Shown here: positions 21,532-33,300 of the stretch, one piece after another
Layout: the number at the start of each line of letters is the position of its first letter
Numbering within the stretch: position 1 is the stretch's first letter
The notes under the pieces: generated by a model
What the model saw: the letters and a program-made list of their open reading frames with translations, nothing else
What the model was told of the DNA's origin: nothing
Databases searched by the model: none
Program-made: the position numbers and the translations under genes
Source of the DNA: Neodiprion pinetum
Taxonomy: Eukaryota; Arthropoda; Insecta; Hymenoptera; Diprionidae
Assembly: GCF_021155775.2 (NCBI RefSeq)
Contig: NC_060237.1
Span: forward strand, 12,797,832 to 12,861,831
DNA length: 64,000 nt
Direction: 5' to 3'

Positions 21532-24500
21532 ATGGAGTCCGCGAAGTGTTTGAAATTGATCGATATTATGGAATCGGCGTTCAAGATTTTGGACAAATCA
21601 TCATCAACAGCAGAGATTCGGAAATGGTTAAAATTTGGAAGTCAAAATATTCGGCTTCCGAACAAAATTTTGCGAAAGGCTTCATCGATTGGAGAAAAGA
21701 TGAGAATTATCACAACGACCAGACTCTTGAAAGCGCTCACGGAAAAATTCAAACGTCTTCAGAAAACGGGTGGAGGTACGCGGAAAGTAAGAAGAAGCGA
21801 TCGAGTTCACTAGGAAGATTTGGAATCAGCTTTCGAGGAGAGAATTCGAACTGGATCCATCGTCAATTTGAAGCATAAAGATGTGGAGAGATTTCTAGAA
21901 GACGCAAAGGTACTAGCTGTGACGAGACTAAAAAACGCTCTGAAGAAATACAGGAGCTTGAAAGCCAACGTTATCCTGGCTTGTAAATTTGAAGTTAGAA
22001 AAGATGATCGCACGGTGGAAGAGATCAAATTTTTTAATACGAGAAATGAAATCAACCTCCAGACAACGGATATCAACGGATGGTTCATCGAAAACGCGAC
22101 GGAGCGTTTGTTGAAAAAGGTGGAAGATTTCCAGGAAAGGAATTCAGGCTGGTCGCTGACTGAAATAATCAATTTGACTGTGAATATCAACAAGTACGTG
22201 CCACTGCGAGGCGGTGTCGTTACATACACACCACTACCCAAAGATATTCAAGGTAAGAATGCTGTCGTCAACATCCGTAACAGCGACTCGTATTGCTTCC
22301 TCTGGTCGGTCACCGCAGCTCTGTTCCCAACCGACATCAACAATCCCAGTAAAATTACTTCGTATCCACATTTCAGCTCAGTGCTACAATACGACGGTTT
22401 GCATTTTCCAACGTCTTTAGACCAGATTCCAAAATTTGAGAAACTTAACAAACTTTCAATCAACGTTTATGGTATAGATAGTGCGGAACAGCGCAGTGAA
22501 ATCGTACCCATTTATTTGAGTCGAAACAAGTCTGACAAACCTTCGATTCATCTTTTGGTGATAGAAACTGAAATCACTGACGATGACGATGATAGTATGG
22601 AAAATATTGAAAAGAATGTAACACATCATTTTGCATGGATTCGAAATCTGTCTCGATTAACGAGTTCTCAAATTTCTAAACGCGCACATCAGACGTGGTT
22701 GTGCGATAGGTGTCTGTCTCATTTTAATTTCGAAAGATGTTTGTCGAAGCACCGAGTTGATTGCATGAATTTAAACAAAACCAAAGTTATTCTACCTACG
22801 GAGGAGAAAAAAATTCTAAAATTTAAAAATTTCAAGCACAAAGAAACCGTTCCATTCTGCATTTACGCGGATCTCGAATGTTCACTACAACTCACACATG
22901 AGAGTGTTGGGGAAAATAGAACAATTTATCAGAAGCATCTTCCGTATAGTATAGCTTACTATCTGCATTGCGCGTTCGACGATTCGCTTTCAAAATTCAA
23001 GAGTAATTGCGGAGAGACTTGCGTTCAATGGTTTGTGAACGAGTTAGCGGAATTGGCACATTCGTTGGAAGTTTATTTCAAAACTGTTGTACCGATGGAA
23101 CCGCTCAATTCCAATCAAATCAACGAATTTCACTCAACAACAGTCTGTCACATTTGTGAAAAACCGTTTACACTCACAGACGTGAAACATCGTGATCACT
23201 GCCATTCCACGGGAAAGTACCGTGGTGCTGCTCACCGAGGTTGCAATCTAAATTACCAAAATTCGCACACTATCCCAGTGATATTCCACAATCTGTCGGG
23301 TTACGATTCACATTTTCTGATCATAGCACTGGCTGCATCGTTCGAGGGCAGAATTGAGCTTCTACCCGTAAACAAAGAAAAGTACATTTCTTTTACAAAA
23401 CATGTCGAGGGGACAGATATAAAGTTTAGATTCGTAGATTCGTACCATTTCATGCCCAGTAGTCTTGAGAAATTAGCAACGTATCTCGGTGATGATCAGA
23501 AATCAATTACACGAAAATTTTATCGTAGCTCGGATAAATTTCAATTATTGACCAGAAAAGGAGTGTTCCCGTACGAATACATGGGCAGTTGGGAGAAGCT
23601 CGAGGACACACGGCTACCATCCAAACAACAATTTTACTCGATATTAAATGATCGGGATATATCAGACGACGACTATGCACATGCATGTAAAGTTTGGCAA
23701 ACTTTTAACGTTCAAACTTTAGGGGAGTATTAGGACTTGTATTTACAGACGGACGTGTTTTTACTGGCCGACGTTTTTCAAAATTTTCGACAGAGCTGTG
23801 GGACGACGTACAAACTGGACCCGTTACATTATTACACAGCGCCTGGTCTGTCGTTTGATGCAATGTTAAAATGTACAGGCATCGAACTCGAGCTTCTCAC
23901 CGACATAGACATGGTTATGTTTATCGAAAAGGGTATTCGAGGTGGTGTGTCACAGTGTCCGAATAGATACGCAAAGGCCAACAATAGATATATGGGAGAG
24001 GAATTCGATCCTGAGGTCGAAGAATCTTATCTCATGTACTTTGACGTTAATAATTTGTACGGTGCTGCTATGAGCTTTGCTCTGCCATACAGTTTCTTCG
24101 AATGGTTATCAGACTTCGGACAATGCGACGTTCTTACCATCTCGGACGATGCGGAGTTTGGTTACAGACTGGAGGTGGATTTGGAATATCCTGAGGAACT
24201 GCATGAAATTCATAAGGATTTACTACTGTGTCCGGAGCACTACATATCTCCGATCTCGAATAGTAAGCAACCGAAATTGACGCTTACGCTACTTTCCAAG
24301 AAAAACTACGTTGTTCACTACCGTGTTTTGAAACAATGCTTACAATTAGGCTTAAAATTACTCAAAATACACAGAGTTCTCAAATTCAGACAAACCCCGT
24401 GGCTCAAAAAATACATAGATTTGAATACCCATTTGCGCAAAAAATCTCAGATCGAATTTGAGAAAAATTTTTACAAACTGATGAACAACGCAGTTTTTGG

Positions 24501-25264
24501 CAAAACAATGGAAAATGTTAGGAAGTATAGAGATGTCAGACTGATCACGAAATAGGATGGAAGATACGGTGCTAGAGCTACCATAGCCAAACCCAATTTT
24601 CACAGCTGCACCGTTTTCGGCAAAGATATATATAATTATCGTTGAAATCAGTAAGACGAAAGTCAAGTTAAATAAACCATCGTATGCAGGTTTCTCCATC
24701 ATGGATCTGGCTAAAACATATATCTACGATTTTCATTACAATTACATTAAGCAGAAATTCGGCAACCGAGCAAAATCAATGTACACGGATACCGACAGTT
24801 TGATTTACAATTTTACTGTCCCCGACATATACGAACACATGAAGGAGGACTTGCACAAATTCGATACGTCTGATTATCCGCTTGACAACGTTAACGGAAT
24901 ACCTCGAGCAAACAAAAAAGTTCTCGGCTTGATGAAAGATGAGAATAATGGAAAAATAATGCTGGAATTTGTAGGATTAAGAGCTAAACTGTACGCATTC
25001 CGAGTCTTGGGAGATGAGAAAGACAATAAACGTGCCAAAGGTGTCAAAGGATCAGCGTTGAGAAAAATAACTTTCAACGATCATTTGGAATGTGTTTCGA
25101 ACCGTAAAAATCTATCCTCAAATCAGCATTTGATATTGAGTCGAAAGCACGAGGTATACACCGTAGAACAGCATAAAGTAGCACTGAGCTGAAATGACGA
25201 CAAGCGGATCGTGTTTCAAAATACAACCGACACGCTTCCGTGGGGCTACAAGCCTACAACTTAG
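21532..25264 (+). pseudogene. Viral family-B DNA polymerase (protein-primed type), broken
   Basis: The reading frame from ATG 21532 continues through EDLESAFEERI and on to about 25262. Landmarks in order: a Cys/His pair CDRCLSHF (about 22700), exonuclease motif YADLEC (about 22860), a Cys/His cluster CHICEKPF ... DHCHSTGKYRGAAHRGC (about 23150-23250), NLSGYDSHFL (about 23300), polymerase motif A YFDVNNLYG (about 24040), motif B NNAVFGKTMEN (about 24485) and motif C YTDTDSLIY (about 24782). This is the polymerase type of Polinton/adintovirus-like insect elements and would replicate linear viral DNA. In-frame stops are TAG at 21811, 23731 and 24553 and TGA at 25190; one frame change occurs at a TATATATA run near 24630. 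All catalytic motifs remain readable, so decay is moderate. It faces the integrase gene tail to tail. Confidence 0.9.
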
Positions 25265-25469
25265 CTTTGTAATTTATAACTGTACCATGATGTGTAAAAT
25301 ATTATTATTATGTAGGATAGTGAATAAGAACGCTCCGAAATATAAGAAATTGTACAACGATGCACATGTCTGTCGATTGTCTAAAAAATAAAGACGCATA
25401 CTTGATGTGTGTCGGATATAAAATAGAGAGGGACATATGTTTTTACAAAAAAATTCATTTATTCAAATG
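25265..25469. terminator. Shared 3-prime region with polyadenylation signals in both directions
   Basis: AATAAA on the plus strand (25386-25391) follows the polymerase, and TTTATT near 25456-25461 gives AATAAA for the minus-strand integrase, whose stop is at 25470. The convergent genes therefore share one compact termination region. Confidence 0.45.
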
Positions 25470-26297
25470 TTACATATCCGATTCGTTTATCCAACTGTTG
25501 TGTATATTGTCAAAACCTAACCATTTAACGTATATTTTTCTTCCGCGCTTCTTGAGCACCTTCTCCACCAGATAGATATCCGGATGTTTAACCTTGAGGA
25601 GCTCTTGTTCGTAGAAACCACCAGCGATGGGTTGATTTCGGTAGTCTTTGAGCTTGTACGTCACAGGATGAGTATTTTCCACTCGACTTATCGTGAATAT
25701 TTCAGTCGTCCAATTGGGAGTGTAACCTTTCTCGAAGACATTTTTGAATTTGCTGATTCGAACTTTGTCGCCGGATTTGAACTTTGCCGATACGGTAGGT
25801 ATCGCTCGAAGCCCTCCGTACGCCTGAGGTAATAACAGCCTCTCGTTTGCAACGGTGACATCCGACGGTTTCATTCTTATGGTTCGGTGTTTGGTGTTGT
25901 TGTAACCCGAAACCAATTCAGATAAGATATCGAGCCACTTGTAGCTTCCTTGCATGCTGAACCGTGTCCACATTTTACCTTTCAGCGTGCGATTGAAACG
26001 TTCACAGATCGAAGCCATCAAATTACTGTACGTGGAGTAAAGTTTGATTCCGTAGCGCGTCATAAGCGATTCAAATTTCGAGTTGTAAAATTCCGTTCCT
26101 CTGTCGACGTGTAAATTTTTCGGCACCCGTCCTTGAACAAGCACAGATTCCATTGCCTTCGTAACATCATCTCCAGACTTGCTCTTTATTGGTACAGCCC
26201 ACGCATACTTTGAAAAAATATCAATGACTGTGAGCATGTACTTGTAGCCTTTGTTTTGTCCAGCGTATGACGTCATATCAACAAGATCCGCCGGGTG
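25470..26297 (-). pseudogene. Retroviral-like integrase with chromodomain, N-terminally truncated
   Basis: An open frame of 268 codons carries the rve core: ADLVDM (first Asp), VDRGTEFYN (second Asp) and CERFNRTLKGK (Glu about 34 residues later), followed by NNTKHRTIRMKPSDV, a KVRISKFK linker, and a C-terminal chromodomain-like segment (YLVEKVLKKRGRKIYVKWLGF). This is the integrase of Polinton/adintovirus-like elements. The N-terminal zinc-binding part, present in the second copy at 55404-57250, is missing: immediately upstream of RHPADLVDM the sequence belongs to the coiled-coil gene in another frame, so a deletion fused the two. Catalytic residues are intact. Confidence 0.85.
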
Positions 26298-26649
26298 TCT
26301 AATTGAGAAATGTTATCAGCGTTTCGAATCGACAAGTCTCTGCTTGTTTTAAAGTCTGTGTAAAAGGTATCCAAGGCTTTCTCCGTGGTGAGCTCTAAAG
26401 CTTTGATCATTTGATCGAGGTTGTCGATTTGTTTTTGCAGCACGTTGAATTTTCGTCTCAAGATTTTTAAAGTTTCAGCATTGTTCGGCTCTGCGGGATC
26501 TGCGACATTGCACCGTCTCGTGTTCCGTATATTACGCTTCGACTGCCATGACTTTGACGTTGATATAAGCTGAACTTTGTATAACTTTTTTGACTTGCAT
26601 GTATCGTGTAAGACTGACGAGTCTGCATCGCATGCGTTGAGCTTATATA
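26273..26649 (-). pseudogene. Fibre-like coiled-coil protein gene, truncated at both ends
   Basis: Contains CNVADPAEPNNAETLKILRR followed by a heptad-like helix (NVLQKQIDNLDQMIKALEL). The NVADP-NNA pattern matches the homologous gene at 57288-57662 and resembles the repeated motif of phage tail-fibre or neck proteins, so a virion fibre role is plausible. The normal 5-prime end is disturbed (a GSRSVIYG-like trace appears in another frame), the region upstream is replaced by a MITE at 26650, and the 3-prime end runs into the integrase by deletion. Confidence 0.5.
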
Positions 26650-26651
26650 TA

Positions 26652-27266
26652 CAGGGTGTCCCTAAATTGCCTCCCACGGACTAGCCAGCATGATACCTCG
26701 TTAAAATCCAACCGAGAATTTTTTTTCCGGAAGCTCGTCCGACGCGTAGTTTTTGAATTATAAGCGATAGCGCTGGGCCAATCAGAGTGCACCATTTCAT
26801 CTAGATTTGCCGCCACGGATATTGCTGTTTTGTTCGTCTGGGTGAATTATTATTATTCGTTTACAAATTAAATATCGGCACCTCCCCTCTCTCCCTGTTG
26901 TACCCCTTCTCGAGCGCTGACCTCGGTATTGTTGCCGCGGCATACGCTGCCGGCCGCACATCCGTGGGCGCACACTTGTGTGTGTAAATAGAAGCGCATC
27001 CTCAAGCATAAGGGGTACAGCAGCGAAAGAGGGGAGGTGCCGATATTTAATTCGTAAACAAATAATAATAATTCACCCAGACGAACAAAACAGCAATATC
27101 CGTGGCGGCAAATCTAGATGAAATGGTGCACTCTGATTGGCCTAGCGCTATCGCTTATAATTCAAAAACTATGCGTCGGACGATCTTCCGGAAAAGAAAT
27201 TCTCGGTTGGATTTTAACGAGGTATTATGCTGGCTAGTCCGTGGGAGGCAATTTAGGGACACCCTG
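26652..27266. mobile_element. Palindromic MITE, 615 bp, Tc1/mariner-type ends
   Basis: Starts CAGGGTGTCCCTAAATTG and ends with the complement, with TA on both sides (26650-26651 and 27267-27268). Each arm is about 245 bp and they match almost perfectly (for example GTGCCGATATTTAATTYGTAA in both), leaving a central loop of about 115 bp. It inserted at the 5-prime edge of the fibre-like gene of viral element 1. It has no transposase and would be mobilised in trans. Confidence 0.8.
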
Positions 27267-27269
27267 TAT

Positions 27270-27552
27270 TGTAACGTTCTGGACGTTACGTTAATAAAAT
27301 ATGGATCCGCGAGTTTACTTATTAAGTCAAATAAATCAAGAGCGTGAATAGAATATCGTGAAAAATGCTTTTAATGCAAGATACGTGTTTTTCATTTGAA
27401 GTCTGAAACAAGACTGTTTTTACAATAATGTCGGTTGGCGCAGCAACCTTATTCTTTTTAAAGACATTAGAGGTTTATAAACGTCTTTTATCTATGCTGA
27501 CTACTGGATCATTAAAGAGGGGGCAAAACGGGTGATTTCACCCTTTGTAACA
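27270..27552. repeat. Possible small solo LTR
   Basis: Begins TGTAACGTTC and ends TTTGTAACA with near-matching flanks (GTAT and ATAT). It lies directly between the MITE and a TA-rich tract. No internal genes. Weak support. Confidence 0.3.
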
Positions 27553-27920
27553 ATATATATATATATATAAACCGATAGATCGCAAGAATTTGGAAACGGT
27601 GCGTACTGCGTTCTGCGCATATCAAAAAGAAAAATGACGTCAGAGATGCGGTGCGCACTGCGTTCTGCGCATCTCGGAGTGAAAAAATGACGTCAAAGAC
27701 GGCGGGAGAGCAATAAAACTCAAAAATTTAGGGATGGCGTGTCGGATAAAGGGTGTACCCAGTCGTCTCTGACGTCATTTTTTTACTCCGAGATGCGCAG
27801 AACGCAGTGCGCACCGCATCTCTGACGTCATTTTTCTTTCCGATATGCGCAGAACGCAGTGCGCACCGTTTCCAAATTCTTGCGATCTATCGGTTTATAT
27901 ATATATATATATATACATAT
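27553..27920. repeat. Long hairpin with (TA)n ends
   Basis: Both sides begin with a TA dinucleotide run, then ACCGATAGATCGCAAGAATT at the left pairs with its complement at about 27875-27895. Arms (about 27570-27700 and 27770-27895) contain an internal duplication of CTGCGTTCTGCGCAT with TGACGTCA sites between. The loop is about 70 bp. It could be a MITE inserted into (TA)n or a source of hairpin RNA. Confidence 0.55.
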
Positions 27921-28886
27921 TGTAACGTGGCGTTTCAGAATCGCCCGTCACAAGGGCACCCAACCGCTATTATTTTTAGTTTACGCGTCCTCAGCAGGGT
28001 ACTCCAACCGAACTCGATACAAAATAGGCAATAACTACTTTTTAACTAATTCTTTTTTGTAAATTTTTTATTTCGCGCTTCGGCGCACGCTAACAAGGTA
28101 CTTGGACGACAACGATTCCGACCAACAAGGGGCCACTAGCTACCGTTTGCAGCTCTCGACGACTTCGCCTACCGACGGTCTCATCAGACTATACTGGCTA
28201 CCTTGGTGCACCTTTATATACACCTGGGGCAGCATCCACCCGAACCTTCCGTATCGCCTCGACTGCCGGTGAACAGGGAGATAAAAATCCTCCCGGCGGC
28301 CGGGGCACCGTTCCTCGAAGAGGAATCAGCCGCCAACTCTATCGGATGCCGTAAGGATGGCGTGAAGGGCAGACCGTGGCCTGCCGTCCTCCAACTTACC
28401 GGCCTGGTGCCGGACCGACCCCAAACCACTACGTTCAGGGTGATAAAGCCATCGTTCCGAGGATCGACGCTGCCTCCCTATCGGCAGGGACCAATTGTGT
28501 GGGTCGTGGTCCACGGTTTGGCCAACCGTCTGACTGCACGACCTCAGGTACAGGCAGCTAGCTACTGCCTGTACAAAAGCCGGTGGAGGTGAACAATGAG
28601 GCGTCACTCTCCACCCGGTAACTTTGGTCGAGAGGCACCCTGTGTATGCCTCTGCCAAAGAAGTCCCCGATGATAGGCAGCCTGGACTGTAAACTGAAGC
28701 GACTACAAATCGTACGAGTTGGTGTCAACGACGAAATCGCGAGCAGCACATTACACCACATCTAGCGGTAATTTTGGAAAACGTATGACCGCGCAGTAAC
28801 CAATATTCGCCACAGGGGGATGGCCTATTTGCGGTGGGGGTCAACCGACCAATCAAAGAAGAAGAATCACCTCACGACAACCGCGA
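27921..28886 (+). repeat. LTR-like sequence, family related to the 37147 element
   Basis: Opens TGTAACGTGGCGTTTC ... GCCCGTCACAAGG, parallel to TGTGACGTGGTATTTCG ... CCCGTCAC at 37147. A TTTATATA box at about 28211 could be its promoter. The right end is not defined; the sequence meets the 133-bp array near 28887. Several overlapping open frames in both strands here have no recognisable motif. Confidence 0.4.
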
Positions 28887-28892
28887 GAATCC

Positions 28893-29783
28893 AAATTTTT
28901 TCGATTGTTCCAGGTTGTTCTCGTTGTACTGAACATTGTTCCAAAACGGTCGAGTCGTAAGTTCAATAGCGGGCCTACCAAAAGGCAAAAAGAATTTTTG
29001 ACTAGCCCCCAAATTTTTGAGAATCCAACTATTTCGATTGTTCCAGGTTGTTCTCGTGGTACTGAAAATTGTTCCAAAACGGTCAAGTCGTAAGTTCAAT
29101 AGCGGGCCTACCAAAAGGCAAAAAGAATTTTTGACTAACCCCCGACTTTTTGAGAATCCAACTATTTCGATTGTTCCAGGTTGTTCTCGTTGTACTGAAC
29201 ATTGTTCCAAAACGGTCCAGTCGTAAGTTCAATAGCGGGCCTACCAAAAGGCAAAAAGAATTTTTGACTAGCCTCCCACTTTTTGAGAATCCAACTATTT
29301 TCTATTGTTCCAGGTTGTTCTCGTGGCACTGAACATTGTTCCAAAACGGTCAAGTCGTAAGTTCAATAGCGGGCCTACCAAAAGGGAAAAAGAATTTTTG
29401 ACTAGCCCCCACTTTTTAAAAATCCAACTTTTTCCGATTGTTCCAGGTTGTTCTCGTTGTACTGAACATTGTTCTAAAACAGTCCAGTCGTAAGTTCAAT
29501 ATCGGGCCTACCAAAAGGCAAAAAGAATTTTTGACTAGCCCCCAAATTTTTGAGAATCCAACTATTTCGATTGTTCCAGGTTGTTCTCGTTGTACTGAAC
29601 ATTGTTTTAAAACGGTCAAGTCGTAAGTTCAATAGCGGGCCTACCAAAAGGCAAAAAGTATTTTTGACTAGCCCCCTACTTTTCGAGAATCCAACTTTTT
29701 TCGATTGTTTCAGGTTTTTCTAGTCGTACTGAATATTGTTCCAGAAGCACAATGTAGTGGGTCGTACTTCATCATGATTTTTC
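28893..29783 (+). repeat. Tandem array of 133-bp units, left arm
   Basis: The marker GTTCCAGGTTGTTCTCGT occurs at 28907, 29040, 29173, 29307, 29440 and 29573 with a degenerate seventh at 29707, a period of 133-134 bp. Each unit also contains AAGTTCAATAGCGGGCCTAC. Open frames of 60-110 codons in both strands are translations of the repeat. Confidence 0.95.
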
Positions 29784-30002
29784 ATGAGTTTTCGGATTTC
29801 GTTATATTTGATACTCATTAATTTATGGGTTGGTTCATTTTACGATTTCAATCATGGTGTGGATTTAAAGAAAAAAATTATTATGTATCATGTATTTGGA
29901 CGGGGTGCTTGAGCTCTGTTACGGCCCGATCCCAGAGCCTCTGGGCTGTTGGTACTTGCTGCTAGCTTTAGTCACATGAGCCAGACTTGGCGTGGAGAAC
30001 GG
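29784..30002. other. Spacer between repeat arrays
   Basis: No gene or recognisable signal in the 220 bp between the 133-bp array and the 67-bp array. Confidence 0.5.
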
Positions 30003-30245
30003 AATTCACAACGGGAGTAGTTTTTCATGAGGTCATCTTCCTCGCGTGACCAACTTGGCAAAATATTAGGGAAAAACGGGAGCAGTTTTTATCAGGTCAT
30101 CTCCCTCGCGTGACCAACTTGACAAAATATCAATGAAAAACGGGAGTAGTTCTCTTGAGATCATCCCCCTCGCGTGACCAACTTGACAAAATGTAAATGA
30201 AAAACGGGAGTAGTTTTCTTGAGGTCATCTCCCTCGCGTGACCGT
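30003..30245. repeat. Tandem array of about 67-bp units
   Basis: The unit ACGGGAGYAGTTTT ... GAGGTCATCTCCCTCGCGTG ACCAACTTG recurs four times (near 30017, 30077, 30139 and 30203) just 3-prime of the transposase-protease gene. It may be a subterminal binding array or part of its 3-prime untranslated region. Confidence 0.8.
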
Positions 30246-30317
30246 TCATATTTTTAGCTATGTTGGTAAATAACTTTTTCACCGAACACGATTATCCTCT
30301 AACAATTTCCTACGTCC

Positions 30318-33300
30318 TTACATAAATACATAGGTGCGGGCTTTTTTTTGAGCATCTTTTGGCGGACATAACGGTTTGGGCTTCAAGTCGTCGAATTCAA
30401 CCCATTTGGTACCTTTTTTCACATATGCAGTGTAGTGGCCCACTGATCTAGCCGTTCTTTCACCGACATACATAACGAGCCCTGCTAACATGTATTTTGT
30501 TCGATCCAGTTCAATCGAATTTGGAAACTGTTCCAATGAAACTGCATTAGTCGAACCATTGTCGCATTCAATAAAAATTTGTGGTCCGTATGTAACAACG
30601 GATGAAAATGATTGATTGCAACATCTTCTTTCTGAAAAACCACTGATCTGCAATGCCTCGCCTAATTTCTGGAAGCTACTCGCTATTGTATTCAAGTTAA
30701 TGAGAGGTATAGTCTTACCAACACGTTTATTTTTTGTGCACATGTCACATGTCAATTCCGCAATTGCACTCCAGTCTTCATGGAAAACATATTCACATAG
30801 ATTGCAAATATTTGATAATGCATCTATTTTTAACAGTTCAGGCACCCGCGATGGTTGCTTGAAGCATTCGACTTGCTTCAAAACATTAGCTCTCAACTTA
30901 CACACTTCATTCGATGCACCTTTTTCCAAAAATAATCTTAAGAATGCGTAAGTGTTTGTTTGTACGGTATCGACAATTTTACGAAGAGAATCATTTCGAC
31001 ATGCTGCGGCCAAAATTTGCATGATGCTATCAAATCCACATGTATTTTGTACAACAACTCTCATCTTATTTTCCAAAATCACAGGGCAAATGTTCCCATT
31101 CTTCAGCAGACCGATATTAATTCGATTCGAATTGAACTCAGCACAATCCCAATCAGGACGTGGATCAAGATACGTCCGTTTCACTTTTTTCGAATCGTTC
31201 TTATTCCGCCAATTCTGTTGAACATTCAATTCGGAAGTCGCTGTACTTACATCACACGAATCTAGCTGCTGCTTCTTATTCTGACTCATACTGACACTAT
31301 TTCCAATCGAATCTATCACGGATTCGACGGCCTCGACGTTGTCTGGATTGAGTGTTACTGTACATTTTTCAGAAGTGTGGTCAACATTGTAGTCAGAATC
31401 GAGTTCTTTTAGTAAAATCGGGATTGTCGACTGTTGATTTCGGTTGTTAGAAGCCACGGCTAATTTTGCTCTGCCACTGAAAGATTTTTTGTGCATCGTT
31501 AAAAATTTATCAACACGCATAGGGCGATTTTCATTTGCAAGCAAACGGTGTTTCAAATAATTGAACTCCGCCTCTACTGCTGAAGAGGTAGCATTTATTT
31601 CGCCAAATCCAAACTTTGGAATCATTACGCCAGAATAAATTGGAAAGTAAGGTAACATGTACTTTATTTTTTGTGCCATTTCTGGGCAATAATATGGATT
31701 GATATCAATTCTGACTGATGATTTGCGTCCATCGTCCATGCATTCTTCAAAGAATTGGTACGACCAAAAATGGATTGTTGAACCATCATGAACCCCACCG
31801 TCACTTTCATCTTGGATAGATTCTAACTCCTCCTGTGAGGTAACAACCTTTGTAGAGTCATCCAAATTGTACATATTGCCCACGTCCGGAGTACCTTTTA
31901 TATCTTGGCAAATCAAAACACGTGATTCCTCAGCTAGACTGACAGCACCGGTTTGAGTATTGCCACAACCTTGACTGGTACAGAGGACAATAGCTGATTT
32001 TACTAACTGCCTGAAGCTGATAAAATCTGTAACTTTAGTGAGTAAGCACATAAACATTATATAAAATGTCTTCACCCTTGGGTGTAGAGAACCAAATATC
32101 TTCCAGCGCGCTATAAATGCTACGTAACGGGATATGTCTAATCTTAAAAAGCAGGCGGGTTTTTCTGTATCTTTGCCACTGACAACTTCTAGACATTTAT
32201 TGAGGTAATCCCTCAAGTTCCTACAGTGACCAAAAGCTCTCGCTATTGCTCCCATCAGAGCCTTGTCGAAATCACAAACAACTTCACGGGGATTGGGGAA
32301 GTTGGATTTATGCGTGCTTTCTATTCGCATAATTTCGAGAAGCCAGTGTTGAATTGCGTTCGTGTGTTGTACAGCACTGAGCATTTGAAATACTGGCATT
32401 TTTGAGGTTGAGGTTTCACATACGATCTGATATAAGTATATATGTGGTGAAAGTTCACTGTTTGGTAGTTTTAATTTTTTAACGAGAGATCCAGTAGCAT
32501 CTATAGAAATGCGATGGGGAAAAAGTACGTATGTCGCTATTTGCTCCAATGTCCAATAATGAACACAAAATGGATCGCATGCAACCGTGTGAATAACTCC
32601 CATATGAGTTTCATATTTCATTTTGCAAATATTTCCTATTGGATCAACTCCTTGACTCAGGCCTAAGATTTTATCTTTGTATTCTTGTTTCACCTTTCGT
32701 AGCGTAGCGTTTTTTGGTAAATGCGGCGGTTCAGAATCACCAAATTCCATCAACAGGTCGGCTTTATTCCGACGCCAGACACATGGCAGTTGATTACCTT
32801 CGGTCAAAGTTTTGGAAACTACCGCTCGACGATGTCCTTTCAACTGACGTTTTTTAACATGTTTTACTGCTGGATCGAAATTTGTAACTGAACATTCCAT
32901 GGTCACAGAAGACTGAGTAATAGGCTTGTTCACGACACAACCATCAAATGTGCAGCCACATTCTGCACATGACCCTGAAACAGTCAGATACATGCCAGTT
33001 TCTGAAGTTTTACAACGCTTAAAAGATATGGGGCATGTTAGCTTAGTTTCATCGTATAATGCGTAGAATAGTTTATCCGTCCAAATGCGTCTTTGTAAAG
33101 TACCATACTTCCTTTTACCACAAGATTTATCAGCATAAATAACATTTTCTATCGACATTTTCACCCAAGTCTTATACAGAAATTCGATTACAAACTCGTG
33201 TTTTTCTTTACTACCTAAACTGTTATCAGCAGATGTATCAGCGACTGATTTCTGTAATGATATGTCAGCTTCGATGCCATAAAACTGTAGGATTTTATCC

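Noticed and set aside
21811..24555. Three TAG codons in PolB considered as amber recoding
   Set aside because: A TGA stop and a frameshift in the same gene indicate ordinary decay, and neighbouring intact genes do not use internal TAG.
28203..28761. Overlapping frames in both strands of the GC-rich LTR-like region
   Set aside because: No motif in any of them; long open frames are expected at this GC content and the region looks like LTR.
28893..29760. Regular 133-bp arrays considered as a CRISPR array or satellite
   Set aside because: There are no short conserved repeats alternating with unique spacers; the whole unit is conserved. The mirror array and the central gene show that they are arms of a transposon.
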